Shown here in pieces: positions 25,621-34,355 of a DNA stretch of 64,000 bases. The notes beneath the pieces are model-generated. The model was given only the letters and a program-made list of their open reading frames with translations. It was not told the DNA's origin and made no database searches. This DNA is from Achromobacter insolitus (GTDB lineage: Bacteria > Pseudomonadota > Gammaproteobacteria > Burkholderiales > Burkholderiaceae_B): contig NZ_NJIF01000008.1 of assembly GCF_002209555.1 (NCBI RefSeq), positions 186,001 through 250,000 of the forward strand, in the 5' to 3' direction. Each line of letters starts with the position of its first letter. Position 1 is the stretch's first letter. Position numbers and translations under genes: made by a program.

Positions 25621-26364
25621 ATGCCGCTTGCCCATCGCTACGCCCTGTACCTGGCGCCCACGGGCCTCTGGCGCGAACACGGCAGCCGCTGGCTGGGCCG
25701 TTGCGCCGACACCGGCGAGGCCCTGCCGCCGCTGCCGGACCAACCCGCCGAGTCGCGCGCCTGGACCGAAGCACCTCGCCACTACGGCCTGCACGCAACG
25801 CTGAAACCGCCCTTTCGCCTGAGTCCGGGCGCCAGCCCGCAACAGGTCGACGCCGCCGCGCGCCGACTGGCCGAAGGCAACGCTCCTTTCTCGCTGGAAT
25901 TGGAATGCGAACCGCTGCGCGGTTTCCTGGCCTGGCGCATCGCAGCGTCCGATGCGCCAGGCCGGGCCCGGATCCAGACGCTGGCCGAGGCGGCCGTGCG
26001 CGACCTGGATTCCTTGCGCGCGCCCGCAACGCCCGAGGAAATCGCGCGCCGCCAACCGCAGTCGTTGAGCCCGGCGCAGCAATCGATGCTGGCGCGCTGG
26101 GGCTATCCGTACGTATTCGACACCTACGTTTTTCACATCACCCTGACCGGCAAGCTGCGAGACGATGCGCTTGCCCAGGCGCAGGCCGGCATTGCCACGT
26201 TCGCGCAGCCCTTGCGCGGCCAGGCCATGTACGTGCCCGGAATCAGCGTCTATGTGCAGTCCGCCCCGGGCGCGGACTTCGTCGCCGCGCGCCACTATGG
26301 CTTTGACGGCTCCTGCACCGACGCAGCGGGCGCCGCCTATCTGCAGGGTCCCGCGGCCACATGA
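25621..26364 (+). CDS. DUF1045 phosphonate-operon protein (2H phosphoesterase-like)
   Basis: The protein (247 aa) has two H-x-T-L motifs characteristic of 2H phosphoesterases: HATL at residues 58-61 (HYGLHATLKPPF) and HITL at 172-175 (YVFHITLTGKL). The middle is helical and Arg/Ala-rich. Families annotated as putative phosphonate metabolism protein / DUF1045 fit. No phnP is present in this locus. A 2H enzyme opening the cyclic ribose 1,2-phosphate made by PhnJ would fill that gap; this is inference. It overlaps phnN by 4 nt. Confidence 0.88.
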   Translation: MPLAHRYALYLAPTGLWREHGSRWLGRCADTGEALPPLPDQPAESRAWTEAPRHYGLHATLKPPFRLSPGASPQQVDAAARRLAEGNAPFSLELECEPLRGFLAWRIAASDAPGRARIQTLAEAAVRDLDSLRAPATPEEIARRQPQSLSPAQQSMLARWGYPYVFDTYVFHITLTGKLRDDALAQAQAGIATFAQPLRGQAMYVPGISVYVQSAPGADFVAARHYGFDGSCTDAAGAAYLQGPAAT

Positions 26365-26939
26365 CGGCCTACGCTCCCGCCGACGGCACGCGGCTGATCT
26401 ACTTGATGGGCGCGTCCGGCAGCGGCAAGGACACCATGCTGCGCCTGCTGCGCGCCGAGTTGCGCGGCGACGAGCCGGTGCTGGTTGCGCACCGCTACAT
26501 CACGCGCGACAGCGGCGGCACCGAGGACGCGCTGCGCTTGACCGAAGACGAGTTCGGACGCCGCGCCGCGCTGGGGTGCTTCGCGCTGCGCTGGACCAGC
26601 CACGGCCTGCAATACGGCATCGGCATCGAGATCGACGCCTGGCTGTCCTGCGGCGCCGCGGTCATCGTCAACGGCTCGCGCGCGCACCTGGAAGAAGCGC
26701 ATTCGCGCTATCCGGCGCTGACGGCGGTGGAAGTCACGGTGGACCCTGCTCTGCTCGCGCGCCGCCTGGCGGGACGCGGCCGGGAAAGCACGGAGCAGAT
26801 CGCGCTGCGCCTGGCGCGCGCCACGCAGGCATTTCCGGTGCCGCGGCAATGTCGGCTGCTGCGGGTCTGCAACGATGCGGCGCCGGAGACCGCCGCAGCG
26901 GTCCTGCTGGATATCGCCCGCGGCAAGCTCGGCGCGTAG
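26361..26939 (+). CDS. phnN: Ribose 1,5-bisphosphate phosphokinase PhnN
   Basis: PhnN (192 aa) phosphorylates ribose 1,5-bisphosphate to PRPP, returning the C-P lyase ribose product to nucleotide metabolism. The P-loop is GASGSGKD (residues 17-24). VLVAHRYITRDSGGTEDALRLTEDEF and CFALRWTSHGLQYGIGIEIDAWL are typical of the guanylate-kinase-like PhnN fold. It is the last gene of phnF-phnM2-DUF1045-phnN and converges on the LysR gene 9 bp away. Confidence 0.94.
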   Translation: MTAYAPADGTRLIYLMGASGSGKDTMLRLLRAELRGDEPVLVAHRYITRDSGGTEDALRLTEDEFGRRAALGCFALRWTSHGLQYGIGIEIDAWLSCGAAVIVNGSRAHLEEAHSRYPALTAVEVTVDPALLARRLAGRGRESTEQIALRLARATQAFPVPRQCRLLRVCNDAAPETAAAVLLDIARGKLGA

Positions 26940-26948
26940 CGCGGCGCT

Positions 26949-27914
26949 TCAGCGCGAAGCGCCCTGCGCCCAAGGCGCGGCAGCGTCTCCGCACAGGTCC
27001 AGCAAAATCTCCGAAAAGCACTCTTCCGCTGCCAGCGGCTGGTCCCGCCTGCGCCGGATCAGGTTGATCGGCGGCAGTTCCCAACCGAAGTCCCAGGGCA
27101 CCATGCCCAATTTGCCGCGCTGGCAGAGTTCACGAGCGATATCTTCCGGCACGACCGAAACAAAGGTCTCGTTCATCGTCAACATGCCCTCGATCACGTC
27201 GGTGGAATAGGCCTCCAGCACTGGTGACGGCGGCCGCAGCTCGGCGCGGATGAAATGCTCCACGATAAGTTGCCGCGTGGGCGTATTCGCCGCCGGCAGC
27301 ACCCAGTCCATCGCCGCCACCGCGGCCCAATCCGGCTTGCGCCGCGCAAGCCGCTGCGCAAGCCGGCCATGCGCGATGAGGCGGGGCCGCTGGCGGTATA
27401 GCACGCGGTGGATCAGGTCGTCCGGCGCCAGGGTGGAGGTGGCACGGCTGATGATGCAATCCAGCTCATGCTGGCGCAGCATGGGAACCAGGTGGTCGGT
27501 CGTGGCGCGGTGCAGGCTTAGCGTCACCCCGTGGCGCTGGTGCAGTCGGCTGATCGCCACCGTCAACAGCGCGCTGGACACGTAGGGCACTACGCCCACG
27601 TGCAGATGCGCGGAACGGCCGGCGTGCAGCGCTTCGACCTCGCGCGCCCACAAATCCAGGTCGTTCAGCATGTGGCGCGCGCGCACCAGGGCCAGGTTGC
27701 CCAATGGCGTGGGCTGCAGGCCTCGCCCGGTGCGCGTGAAGAGCGGCGCGCCGAAGATGTCCTCGATTTCCGTCAAGGCCTTGGTAACGGCCGGCTGGCT
27801 GATGCCCGCAGCCGCCGCCACCCGCGTGAGCGAACCGTGCTTGGCGATATCGATCAGCAGCGTAAGGTGACGATGCTTGAGACGGTTGGCAAGACGTGCG
27901 GCATCCCAGTTCAA
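26949..27914 (-). CDS. LysR-family transcriptional regulator
   Basis: The regulator (321 aa) has an N-terminal winged helix (KHRHLTLLIDIAKHGSLTRVAAAAGISQPAVTKALTEIEDIFGAPLFTRTGRGLQPT) and a periplasmic-binding-like effector domain. It is divergent from the gamma-glutamyltransferase gene, with a 106-bp gap holding the dyad ATAACC-AAAC-GGTTAT. It therefore most likely controls that gene and the Bug/GAF genes behind it, rather than the phn genes. Confidence 0.92.
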   Translation of the reverse strand: MNWDAARLANRLKHRHLTLLIDIAKHGSLTRVAAAAGISQPAVTKALTEIEDIFGAPLFTRTGRGLQPTPLGNLALVRARHMLNDLDLWAREVEALHAGRSAHLHVGVVPYVSSALLTVAISRLHQRHGVTLSLHRATTDHLVPMLRQHELDCIISRATSTLAPDDLIHRVLYRQRPRLIAHGRLAQRLARRKPDWAAVAAMDWVLPAANTPTRQLIVEHFIRAELRPPSPVLEAYSTDVIEGMLTMNETFVSVVPEDIARELCQRGKLGMVPWDFGWELPPINLIRRRRDQPLAAEECFSEILLDLCGDAAAPWAQGASR

Positions 27915-27925
27915 GAGCTTTTCCT

Positions 27926-27941
27926 ATAACCAAACGGTTAT
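27926..27941. promoter_or_regulatory. Perfect dyad between the LysR and gamma-glutamyltransferase genes
   Basis: ATAACC-AAAC-GGTTAT is perfectly symmetric and lies 12 bp before the lysR start and 80 bp before the other gene, in an A/T-rich patch. This is the usual place for a LysR recognition site (T-N11-A type). Confidence 0.5.
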
Positions 27942-28020
27942 TCAATTATGCCAACAAAGGAAAAAACAGTTATTTCATGACCCTATACTGAAACACCTCC
28001 TCGCAGCCCGGAATGGTCCC

Positions 28021-29856
28021 ATGAGCGCATCCTTCACCACTCGCCCTGAAATACGCGGCACCTTCGGCGTGGTTTCCTCCACCCACTGGCTGGCCTCGCA
28101 AGTGGCCATGAGCGTGCTGGAACGCGGCGGGAACGCCTACGATGCGGCGGTCGCGGGCGGCTTCACATTGCAGATCGTCGAACCGCACCTGAACGGACCC
28201 GGCGGCGAAGTGCCCATCCTGCTGTGGAGCGAGCGGGAACAGCGCATGCGGGCGCTATGCGGCCAGGGCCCCGCGCCCGCGCTTGCCACGCCCGCATACT
28301 TTCGCGGCCTGGGCGTGGAACTGGTGCCCGGCATAGGCCTGCTGCCCGCCACCGTCCCCGGTGCGTTCGGCGCCTGGCTGACCTTGCTGCGCGACTACGG
28401 CACCTGGGAGCTGGCCGAGGTCCTGCGCCCGGCCATCGACTATGCGCGCGAAGGATTTCCCCTGGTGCCGCGCATCTCGCAGGCCATATTGGCGGTACAG
28501 GCGCTGTTTCGCGACGAATGGACCAGCTCGCGCGACGTGTGGCTCCCCGACGGCCGCGTGCCCGCGCCAGACGCGCTGTTCCGCACGCCCGCCATCGCCG
28601 CCACCTATACGCGCATCCTGGACGATGCGCACGCCAAGAGCACCGACCGCCGCGGCCGCATCGATGCCGCGCTGGATATCTGGTACCGCGGTTTCGTGGC
28701 CGACGCCATCGACGACTACTACACCCAGGCGGCGGTGCGCGATACCACCGGCCAGCGCAACCGCGGCCTGCTGCGCAAGGCCGACCTGGCGGACTGGCGC
28801 GCCACCTACGACGAACCCCTCACGGTCCAGTACGGCCGCTACACCGTAGCCAAATGCGGCGTCTGGTCGCAAGGGCCGGTCCATCTGCAGCAATTGGCGA
28901 TGCTGCGGCATCTGAAGCTGGACGGGCTGGAGCCCACTTCCCCGCAATTCGTGCACCGCGTGGCCGAAGCGGCGAAGCTGGCTTTCGCCGACCGCTGCGC
29001 CTGGTATGGCGACCCCGATTTCACGCAAGTACCGCTAGCCGCCCTGCTCGGCGACGATTACGCGCGCGCCCGCGCGGCCGGCATCGGCGATCACGCCTCG
29101 TCCGAGTTTCGGCCGGGCAGCCCCGGGGGGCTGGCGCCGCGCTTGCCCGACCTGGACGCAGCCGCGCGCACGTTGGCCGCGTCCGATACCCGCTTCGGCG
29201 TGGGCGAACCGACCTTCGCGGCGCTGCCGCCGGTGGCCGAGTGGGCCGCGCGCGAGATCTTCGTGGGCGACACCTGCCAGATAGACGTCATCGACCGCGA
29301 CGGCAATATGGTGGCCGCCACGCCCTCGGGCGGCTGGCTGTCCTCCAGCCCGGTCGTGCCCGGCCTGGGTTTCCCGCTGACCACCCGCCTGCAGATGACC
29401 TGGCTGGACGAAGGCGTGCCGGGCCAGCTGCAGCCGGGCAAGCGGCCCTGCACCACGCTGTCGCCCGGCCTGGCTTTGCGCGACGGGCAGCCCTATATGG
29501 CTTTCGGCACGCCAGGCGGCGACCAGCAGGACCAATGGACCGTGGCGTTTTTCCTGCGCCATGCCATGGGTATGAACCTGCAGGAGGCAATCGAGTCGCC
29601 CTCCTGGCATATCGATCATTTTCCGGGCTCGTTCTGGCCCCGCAACCTGACCTTGAACCGGCTGACCGTGGAATCGCGGATGCCGTCCGCGACGCTGGAT
29701 GCCTTGCGCGCGGCGGGCCACGAGGTCAAGGTGGGACCGGACTGGTCCGAAGGCCGCATCAGCGCCTGCACCCGCGAGCCCGCGGCCGGCGGACGGCTGC
29801 TGCTGCGCGCCGGCGCCAACCCGCGCGGCATGCAGGGCTATGCCGCTGGCCGCTGA
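28021..29856 (+). CDS. Gamma-glutamyltransferase-family protein
   Basis: This 611-residue Ntn-hydrolase is made as a precursor and expected to cleave itself before a threonine. The candidate nucleophile is Thr418 in GDTCQIDVIDRDGN, matching the TTH...DKDGN region of classical enzymes. The N-terminal half has VVSSTHWLASQVAMSVLERGGNAYDAAVAGGFTLQIVEPHLNGPGGE, typical of the family. No signal peptide is seen, so it may act in the cytoplasm on an imported substrate. The frame extends upstream to 27877, but the ATG at 28021 matches family starts. It is followed by Bug and GAF genes on the same strand. Confidence 0.9.
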   Translation: MSASFTTRPEIRGTFGVVSSTHWLASQVAMSVLERGGNAYDAAVAGGFTLQIVEPHLNGPGGEVPILLWSEREQRMRALCGQGPAPALATPAYFRGLGVELVPGIGLLPATVPGAFGAWLTLLRDYGTWELAEVLRPAIDYAREGFPLVPRISQAILAVQALFRDEWTSSRDVWLPDGRVPAPDALFRTPAIAATYTRILDDAHAKSTDRRGRIDAALDIWYRGFVADAIDDYYTQAAVRDTTGQRNRGLLRKADLADWRATYDEPLTVQYGRYTVAKCGVWSQGPVHLQQLAMLRHLKLDGLEPTSPQFVHRVAEAAKLAFADRCAWYGDPDFTQVPLAALLGDDYARARAAGIGDHASSEFRPGSPGGLAPRLPDLDAAARTLAASDTRFGVGEPTFAALPPVAEWAAREIFVGDTCQIDVIDRDGNMVAATPSGGWLSSSPVVPGLGFPLTTRLQMTWLDEGVPGQLQPGKRPCTTLSPGLALRDGQPYMAFGTPGGDQQDQWTVAFFLRHAMGMNLQEAIESPSWHIDHFPGSFWPRNLTLNRLTVESRMPSATLDALRAAGHEVKVGPDWSEGRISACTREPAAGGRLLLRAGANPRGMQGYAAGR

Positions 29857-29911
29857 ACCTGTTTCATTCAACCGGCACACAGACCGGACACCAAGCAAAG
29901 GGGTAAACACC

Positions 29912-30886
29912 ATGAAACTGCAATTCAAACGACTGCTGCGCACGTTCGCGCTGGGACTGGCGCTGTCCGCGCCCGCGCTGGCCCATGCCGCGTGGCCCGA
30001 AAAACCCATCACGCTGGTCGTGCCGTGGGCCGCCGGCGGCTCTACCGACATCCTGGCACGCGTGCTGTCCGAGGGACTGACCCAATCGCTGGGCCAGCCG
30101 GTCATCGTGGAAAACCGCTCGGGCGCATCCGGCAATATCGGCACCACCTTCGTGGCGCGCGCCAAGCCCGACGGCTACACCTTGCTGGTGGGCTCGATGA
30201 GCACGCACACGATGAACCAGGCCCTGTATTCCAGCATGCCGTTCGACGGCGTGAAGGACTTCACGCCCATTGCCGAGCTCGCCCTGGTCACCAACACCAT
30301 GGTGGTAAACCCGTCCGTGCCCGCCTCCAACCTGAAGGAATTCATCGCCTACCTGAAGGCCAATCCCGGCACGGTGGCCTACGCCTCCGCCGGCCAGGGT
30401 TCCACCAACCACCTGAGCGCGGCGCTGTTCGAGAAAGCCGCCGGCGTGAAGATGATGCACATCCCTTATCGCGGCGGCGCGCCCGCGGTGCTGGATACCG
30501 TGGCGGGCCGCACGCAGGTGCTGTTCAGCGCCGGCACGCAGACGCTGCCGCACGTGCAGAGCAACAAGCTCAAGCTCCTGGCGGTCACCGAGGAAGCGCG
30601 TTCGCCGTTGCTGCCCGACGTGCCCACGGTCGCCGAGACGCTGCCGGGCTATGAACTGTCGGTCTGGTATGGCGCCTTTGGCCCGGCCGGCATGCCGCCC
30701 GAACTGACGGCGCGCCTGAACCGCGAGATCAACCTGATCCTCAAGCGCCCCGAGGTCATCAAGAAGATGGCCGACATGGGCGTGCTGCTGACCGACACCA
30801 CGCCCGAACAATTCAGCCAGATCCTGGCGCGCGACGCCGACAAGTACGGCAAGCTCATCAAAGAACTGGGAATCACCGCCGAATGA
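29912..30886 (+). CDS. Bug-family tripartite tricarboxylate transporter substrate-binding protein
   Basis: This 324-residue periplasmic receptor has a Sec signal (MKLQFKRLLRTFALGLALS, cleavage near AHAA). It then shows WPEKPITLVVPWAAGGSTDILARVL, VIVENRSGASGNIGTTFVA, PYRGGAPAVLDTVAGRTQVLF and PDVPTVAETLPGY. It lies 55 bp after the gamma-glutamyltransferase gene and overlaps the GAF gene by 4 nt. This suggests a receptor for the compound that the first enzyme hydrolyses. No membrane subunits are nearby. Confidence 0.95.
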   Translation: MKLQFKRLLRTFALGLALSAPALAHAAWPEKPITLVVPWAAGGSTDILARVLSEGLTQSLGQPVIVENRSGASGNIGTTFVARAKPDGYTLLVGSMSTHTMNQALYSSMPFDGVKDFTPIAELALVTNTMVVNPSVPASNLKEFIAYLKANPGTVAYASAGQGSTNHLSAALFEKAAGVKMMHIPYRGGAPAVLDTVAGRTQVLFSAGTQTLPHVQSNKLKLLAVTEEARSPLLPDVPTVAETLPGYELSVWYGAFGPAGMPPELTARLNREINLILKRPEVIKKMADMGVLLTDTTPEQFSQILARDADKYGKLIKELGITAE

Positions 30887-31401
30887 CCGTCAGCAGCAAC
30901 CGCGTCTCGCCGCCGCCGGCGCAAGCTGGCGTATCCGCCGTCGTCCTCGCCTACGCCGCCGCCGATCCGGCGGCCGCCTTCCGCGCCATCGACGCCCATG
31001 CGCACGCCGCCCTTGGGCATGCGCTGTGCACCGTCAACCGCTATGACGCGCAAGCGATGCGGGTGGTGCGCTTGTACAGTTCCAACCCCGAAGCCTATCC
31101 GCCGGGCGGCAGCAAGGACAAGAACGGCACGGCGTGGGGCCGCCATGTCCTGCTGGAGCAAAAGCTGTTCGTGGGCGAAGGCGAGGAAGCAATCCGCGAG
31201 TTCTTCGACGACCATGACGCCATCCAGCGGCTGGGCCTGCGGTCCGTCATCAATGTGCCGGTCGTGTATGGCGGAGTCTGCCTGGGCACCGTCAACTTCC
31301 TGATGCCCCGCGTGGCGGTCTCGGACGCCGACGTAGAAGCGGCGCAGCTCGCGGGCCTGCTGGCCTTGCCGGCGTTCCAGGCGCTGCAGCCGCCGGCGTG
31401 A
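30883..31401 (+). CDS. GAF-domain protein
   Basis: This 172-residue protein is a single GAF domain (CTVNRYDAQAMRVVRLYSSNPEAYPPGG, GRHVLLEQKLFVGEGEEAIREFFDDHDAI, RSVINVPVVYGGVCLGTVNFL) with no output domain. GAF domains bind small molecules. The start overlaps the Bug gene stop (ATGA). As the last gene of the LysR-controlled group it may sense or bind the transported compound. A GC-rich hairpin follows at 31409-31426. Confidence 0.88.
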   Translation: MTVSSNRVSPPPAQAGVSAVVLAYAAADPAAAFRAIDAHAHAALGHALCTVNRYDAQAMRVVRLYSSNPEAYPPGGSKDKNGTAWGRHVLLEQKLFVGEGEEAIREFFDDHDAIQRLGLRSVINVPVVYGGVCLGTVNFLMPRVAVSDADVEAAQLAGLLALPAFQALQPPA

Positions 31402-31408
31402 GCATGGC

Positions 31409-31426
31409 GGGGCCCGCAAGGGCCCC
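31409..31426. terminator. Terminator-like hairpin between convergent GAF and phnE genes
   Basis: GGGGCCC-GCAA-GGGCCCC is a perfect 7-bp stem exactly between the two stop codons. It lacks a T tract on either side, so it may only slow transcription or protect 3' ends. Confidence 0.45.
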
Positions 31427-31432
31427 GTCGTC

Positions 31433-32227
31433 TCAGATCAGCGCGCGCCGGATGCGGGCCGACGCCATGTCGATCACCACCACGAAGGCGACGATGATGA
31501 TCATCACTGCGCACGTTTCGGCGTAGCGGAAGCTGCGGATGATTTCCCACAGCACGGTGCCGATGCCGCCCGCGCCCACGATGCCGACCACCGAAGCCGA
31601 ACGCACGTTGGACTCGAAGCGGTACAACGAGTACGAGATCCACAGCGGCAACACCTGCGGGATCACGCCATAGACGATTTCCTCCAACGCATTGGCGCCG
31701 GTCGCGCGCACGCCCTCCACGGGACGCGGGTCGATCGCCTCGACCGCTTCCGAGAACAGTTTGGCCAGCACGCCCGTGGTGTGCACCCACAGCGCCAGCA
31801 CCCCGGCGAATGGGCCCAGGCCCACCGCCACGATGAATAGCATCGCGAACACCATTTCATTGATGGCGCGGCAGGCATCCATCAGGCGCCGCATGGGCTG
31901 GTACACCCAGGCAGGCACCATGTTCGACGAGCACAGCAGCCCCAGCGGCACGGCTACCACAATGGCCATGAAGGTGCCCCAGACAGCGATCTGCACGGTG
32001 ACGATCATCTCGTCCAGGTACATGCGCCAATCGCGGAAATTCGGCGGAAAGAAGTCGGCCGCGAACTGCGCCATGTTGCCCGAATCGCGCAACAGGTCCA
32101 GCGGCCGCATGTCCGCGCCCTTCCACGACATGACCAGCAGCGCCAGCACGACGGCCCATACGAGCAGGACTGGCAGCGACGAGCGCGGCGCGGCGGAAAG
32201 GCGAGAGGTCTGCATGGCTACGTTCAT
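31433..32227 (-). CDS. phnE: Phosphonate ABC transporter permease PhnE
   Basis: This 264-residue inner-membrane permease of the phosphonate importer has about six membrane spans and the cytoplasmic EAA loop ([32 protein letters not shown]). [28 protein letters not shown] and [25 protein letters not shown] are typical of PhnE. It is the last gene of phnC-phnD-phnE. The phnD-phnE gap holds a hairpin. Confidence 0.95.
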   Translation of the reverse strand: MNVAMQTSRLSAAPRSSLPVLLVWAVVLALLVMSWKGADMRPLDLLRDSGNMAQFAADFFPPNFRDWRMYLDEMIVTVQIAVWGTFMAIVVAVPLGLLCSSNMVPAWVYQPMRRLMDACRAINEMVFAMLFIVAVGLGPFAGVLALWVHTTGVLAKLFSEAVEAIDPRPVEGVRATGANALEEIVYGVIPQVLPLWISYSLYRFESNVRSASVVGIVGAGGIGTVLWEIIRSFRYAETCAVMIIIVAFVVVIDMASARIRRALI

Positions 32228-32265
32228 ATGAAAAGGCGATCCGCGTTGTAGTGATCAGTGGCGGA

Positions 32266-32297
32266 CAAGCCGGCGCGCCCCGCGGCGTTCCGGCTTG
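32266..32297 (-). promoter_or_regulatory. Hairpin in the phnD-phnE gap
   Basis: CAAGCCGG (32266-32273) pairs with CCGGCTTG (32290-32297) around a 16-nt loop. It lies just past the phnD stop, where importer operons often carry a stem-loop that lowers permease expression relative to the binding protein. Confidence 0.5.
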
Positions 32298-32309
32298 CCG
32301 GTACGAGGC

Positions 32310-33290
32310 TTATTGCTTGGCGGCGGGCTGGCCCAGGCTGGCCAGCTTGCTGTCCAGTTCGGCCAACTGTTTCTGCTTTTCGGCCTGGCCCAGCGTGGTG
32401 TCGGCTTCGACCTTGGCCTTCTCGCGCGCCAGTTCGATCTGGCGGATCGGCACCAGTTGCTGGTTATCGGAAGCGCGGAAGCCCTGGTAGGTCAGCGCCT
32501 TCAGATTCGCGAGTTCACGCTCGGCGTCCTTGCCTTTGCCGTAGTTGACGAAGAAGTCGCGGATGCGGGCCTTCAGGTCCGCAGGCAGGTCGCTGCGCAT
32601 GACCAGGGGATCCGCGGGAATCAGCGGCGACTTCCACAGCACGCGCACGCTGTCGTTGGCGTCCTTGCCCGTGTTCAGGCGATAGCGCTCCAGCGCCTCG
32701 GTGTTGTTGACGGCCACGTCCACCTGCTTGTTGATGACCGACAGCAGATTGGTTTCGTGGTTGCTGGCGCGCACCGTCTTGAAGAAGGTCTTGGGTTCAA
32801 TCTTGTTGGCGGCCCACAGGTAATAGCCCGGCACGGCCGTGCCCGAAGTCGAGTTGGGATCGCCCGCGCCGTAGCTGAGCGCGCCGCCGCGCTTGAGCAC
32901 GTCGTCCAGCGTCTTCAGGTCGCTGTCCTTGTTGACGATCAGCAACGACCAGTAGCCGGGGTTGCCGTCCTTGTCGATGACGGAGGCAAACACCTCGCCC
33001 TGGGCGCGGTCCACGGCTTCGATGGCGGATTTGTTGCCGAACCAGCCCATCTGCACCTTGTTAAAGCGCATGCCTTCGATGATGCCGGCGTAGTCGGAGG
33101 CGAAGAAAGGCTTGACCGGCACGCCGATGGCGCGGCTCAGGTCGTCGATGACGGGCTGCCACACCGACTTCAGGTTGGTGGACGACTCCGTCGAGATGAT
33201 GCCGAAGTTCAAGGTCTTGGCATCTTGCGCGTAGGCCTGGGTGGACAGGGCGGCGGCGGCGATCAGGGTGACAAAGGTTCTGCGTAGCAT
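32310..33290 (-). CDS. phnD: Phosphonate ABC transporter periplasmic binding protein PhnD
   Basis: PhnD (326 aa) has a signal peptide (MLRRTFVTLIAAAALSTQAYAQ). The mature protein shows LNFGIISTESSTNLKSVWQPVIDDLSRAIGVPVKPFFASDYAGIIEGMRFNKVQMGWFGNKSA, then SLLIVNKDSDLKTLDD and SYGAGDPNSTSGTAVP, all typical of phosphonate receptors. The C-terminus is long and charged, Lys/Glu/Ala-rich. The frame opens upstream at 33326, but 33290 places the signal peptide correctly. Confidence 0.96.
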   Translation of the reverse strand: MLRRTFVTLIAAAALSTQAYAQDAKTLNFGIISTESSTNLKSVWQPVIDDLSRAIGVPVKPFFASDYAGIIEGMRFNKVQMGWFGNKSAIEAVDRAQGEVFASVIDKDGNPGYWSLLIVNKDSDLKTLDDVLKRGGALSYGAGDPNSTSGTAVPGYYLWAANKIEPKTFFKTVRASNHETNLLSVINKQVDVAVNNTEALERYRLNTGKDANDSVRVLWKSPLIPADPLVMRSDLPADLKARIRDFFVNYGKGKDAERELANLKALTYQGFRASDNQQLVPIRQIELAREKAKVEADTTLGQAEKQKQLAELDSKLASLGQPAAKQ

Positions 33291-33322
33291 GGAAAGGCTC
33301 CGGGGAGAAAGGGTTCGGAAGA

Positions 33323-34159
33323 TCACGCGGCTCGCGCCAAACGGGACAGCGGCGCCATGCCCGGCCTGGCGGGCGCTTGCGGCGCGTATTCGGGAAGCAG
33401 CTCGCTTAGCTCGGAGCCGTACAGCTCGCTCAGCATGGCGGGCGTCAGGTTCGCGGAGGGACCGTCATAGACGACTTTGCCGTGGCGCAGCGCCACCACG
33501 CGAGGGCAATAGCGCAGGGCCACGTCCACCTGGTGCAGCGACACCACCACGGCCACCTTGCGGCTGCGGTTGATCTGGGCCAGCGTGTCCATCACGCGGC
33601 GCGACGATTCGGGGTCCAGCGATGCGATGGGCTCATCGGCCAGGATGACGCGGGCGTTCTGCACCAGGGTTCGGGCGATGGCTGCGCGCTGCTGCTGGCC
33701 GCCGGACAGCGTGGAGGCACGCTGAAATGCGTAGTCGTCTATACCAACCTGGGCAAGCGCTTCGAGACCCTGGCGCACTTCGCCGCGCAGGAACCAGCGC
33801 GTCAGGCTGCGCCACAGGGGCACGCGCGGCAGCAAGCCGGTCAACACATTCGTGATGACCGGCAGACGGCCCACCAGGTTGAATTGCTGAAACACGAACC
33901 CGATGCTGGCGCGCGCGGCGCGCACGTCGCGGCTGAGGCGGCCGTCGCGCTGGATCATGCGGCCGTTGACGGCGACGCTGCCCGAGTCTCCCGCCACGAA
34001 ACCCGACAGATGGCGCAGCAGCGTCGACTTGCCTGACCCCGAAGCGCCCAGCAAGGCAACCATCTCGCCGTCGGCGACCTGCAGGTTCACGCCGTCAAGC
34101 GCCTTGGCGCCAGCGTGAAAGCTCTTGCAGAGCCCTTGTACTTCGATGGCGTAAGTCAT
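33323..34159 (-). CDS. phnC: Phosphonate ABC transporter ATP-binding protein PhnC
   Basis: This 278-residue ATPase of the phosphonate importer has Walker [10 protein letters not shown], the Q-loop region [24 protein letters not shown], the signature [13 protein letters not shown] and Walker [17 protein letters not shown]. It is first in phnC-phnD-phnE (32-bp gap to phnD). A Pho-box-like element lies 49 bp upstream of its ATG. The frame is open to 34264, but [14 protein letters not shown] is the natural start. Confidence 0.96.
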   Translation of the reverse strand: MTYAIEVQGLCKSFHAGAKALDGVNLQVADGEMVALLGASGSGKSTLLRHLSGFVAGDSGSVAVNGRMIQRDGRLSRDVRAARASIGFVFQQFNLVGRLPVITNVLTGLLPRVPLWRSLTRWFLRGEVRQGLEALAQVGIDDYAFQRASTLSGGQQQRAAIARTLVQNARVILADEPIASLDPESSRRVMDTLAQINRSRKVAVVVSLHQVDVALRYCPRVVALRHGKVVYDGPSANLTPAMLSELYGSELSELLPEYAPQAPARPGMAPLSRLARAA

Positions 34160-34207
34160 CGTTGAATCCCCATGGTTGTGTTCATGGCGGCATTCTGTTT
34201 TCGTGGC

Positions 34208-34225
34208 ATGACAGCACGATGACCC
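34208..34225 (-). promoter_or_regulatory. Candidate Pho box upstream of phnC
   Basis: The minus strand reads GGGTCAT-CGTG-CTGTCAT, two half-sites with GTCAT at an exact 11-bp period against the PhoB consensus CTGTCAT-N4-CTGTCAT (12 of 14). It would put phnCDE under phosphate-starvation control. Confidence 0.6.
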
Positions 34226-34355
34226 GCGGATTGATTCATTTGGCTGAAAATAGGGACGCCGCAACGATCTGAAAGACGTTCGTCATAAAAGCCGGTTCCC
34301 GCGCCACGCGCCGCAGGTATATTGGGGATATTCCCCCACCAGCCTGGCGTTCATC

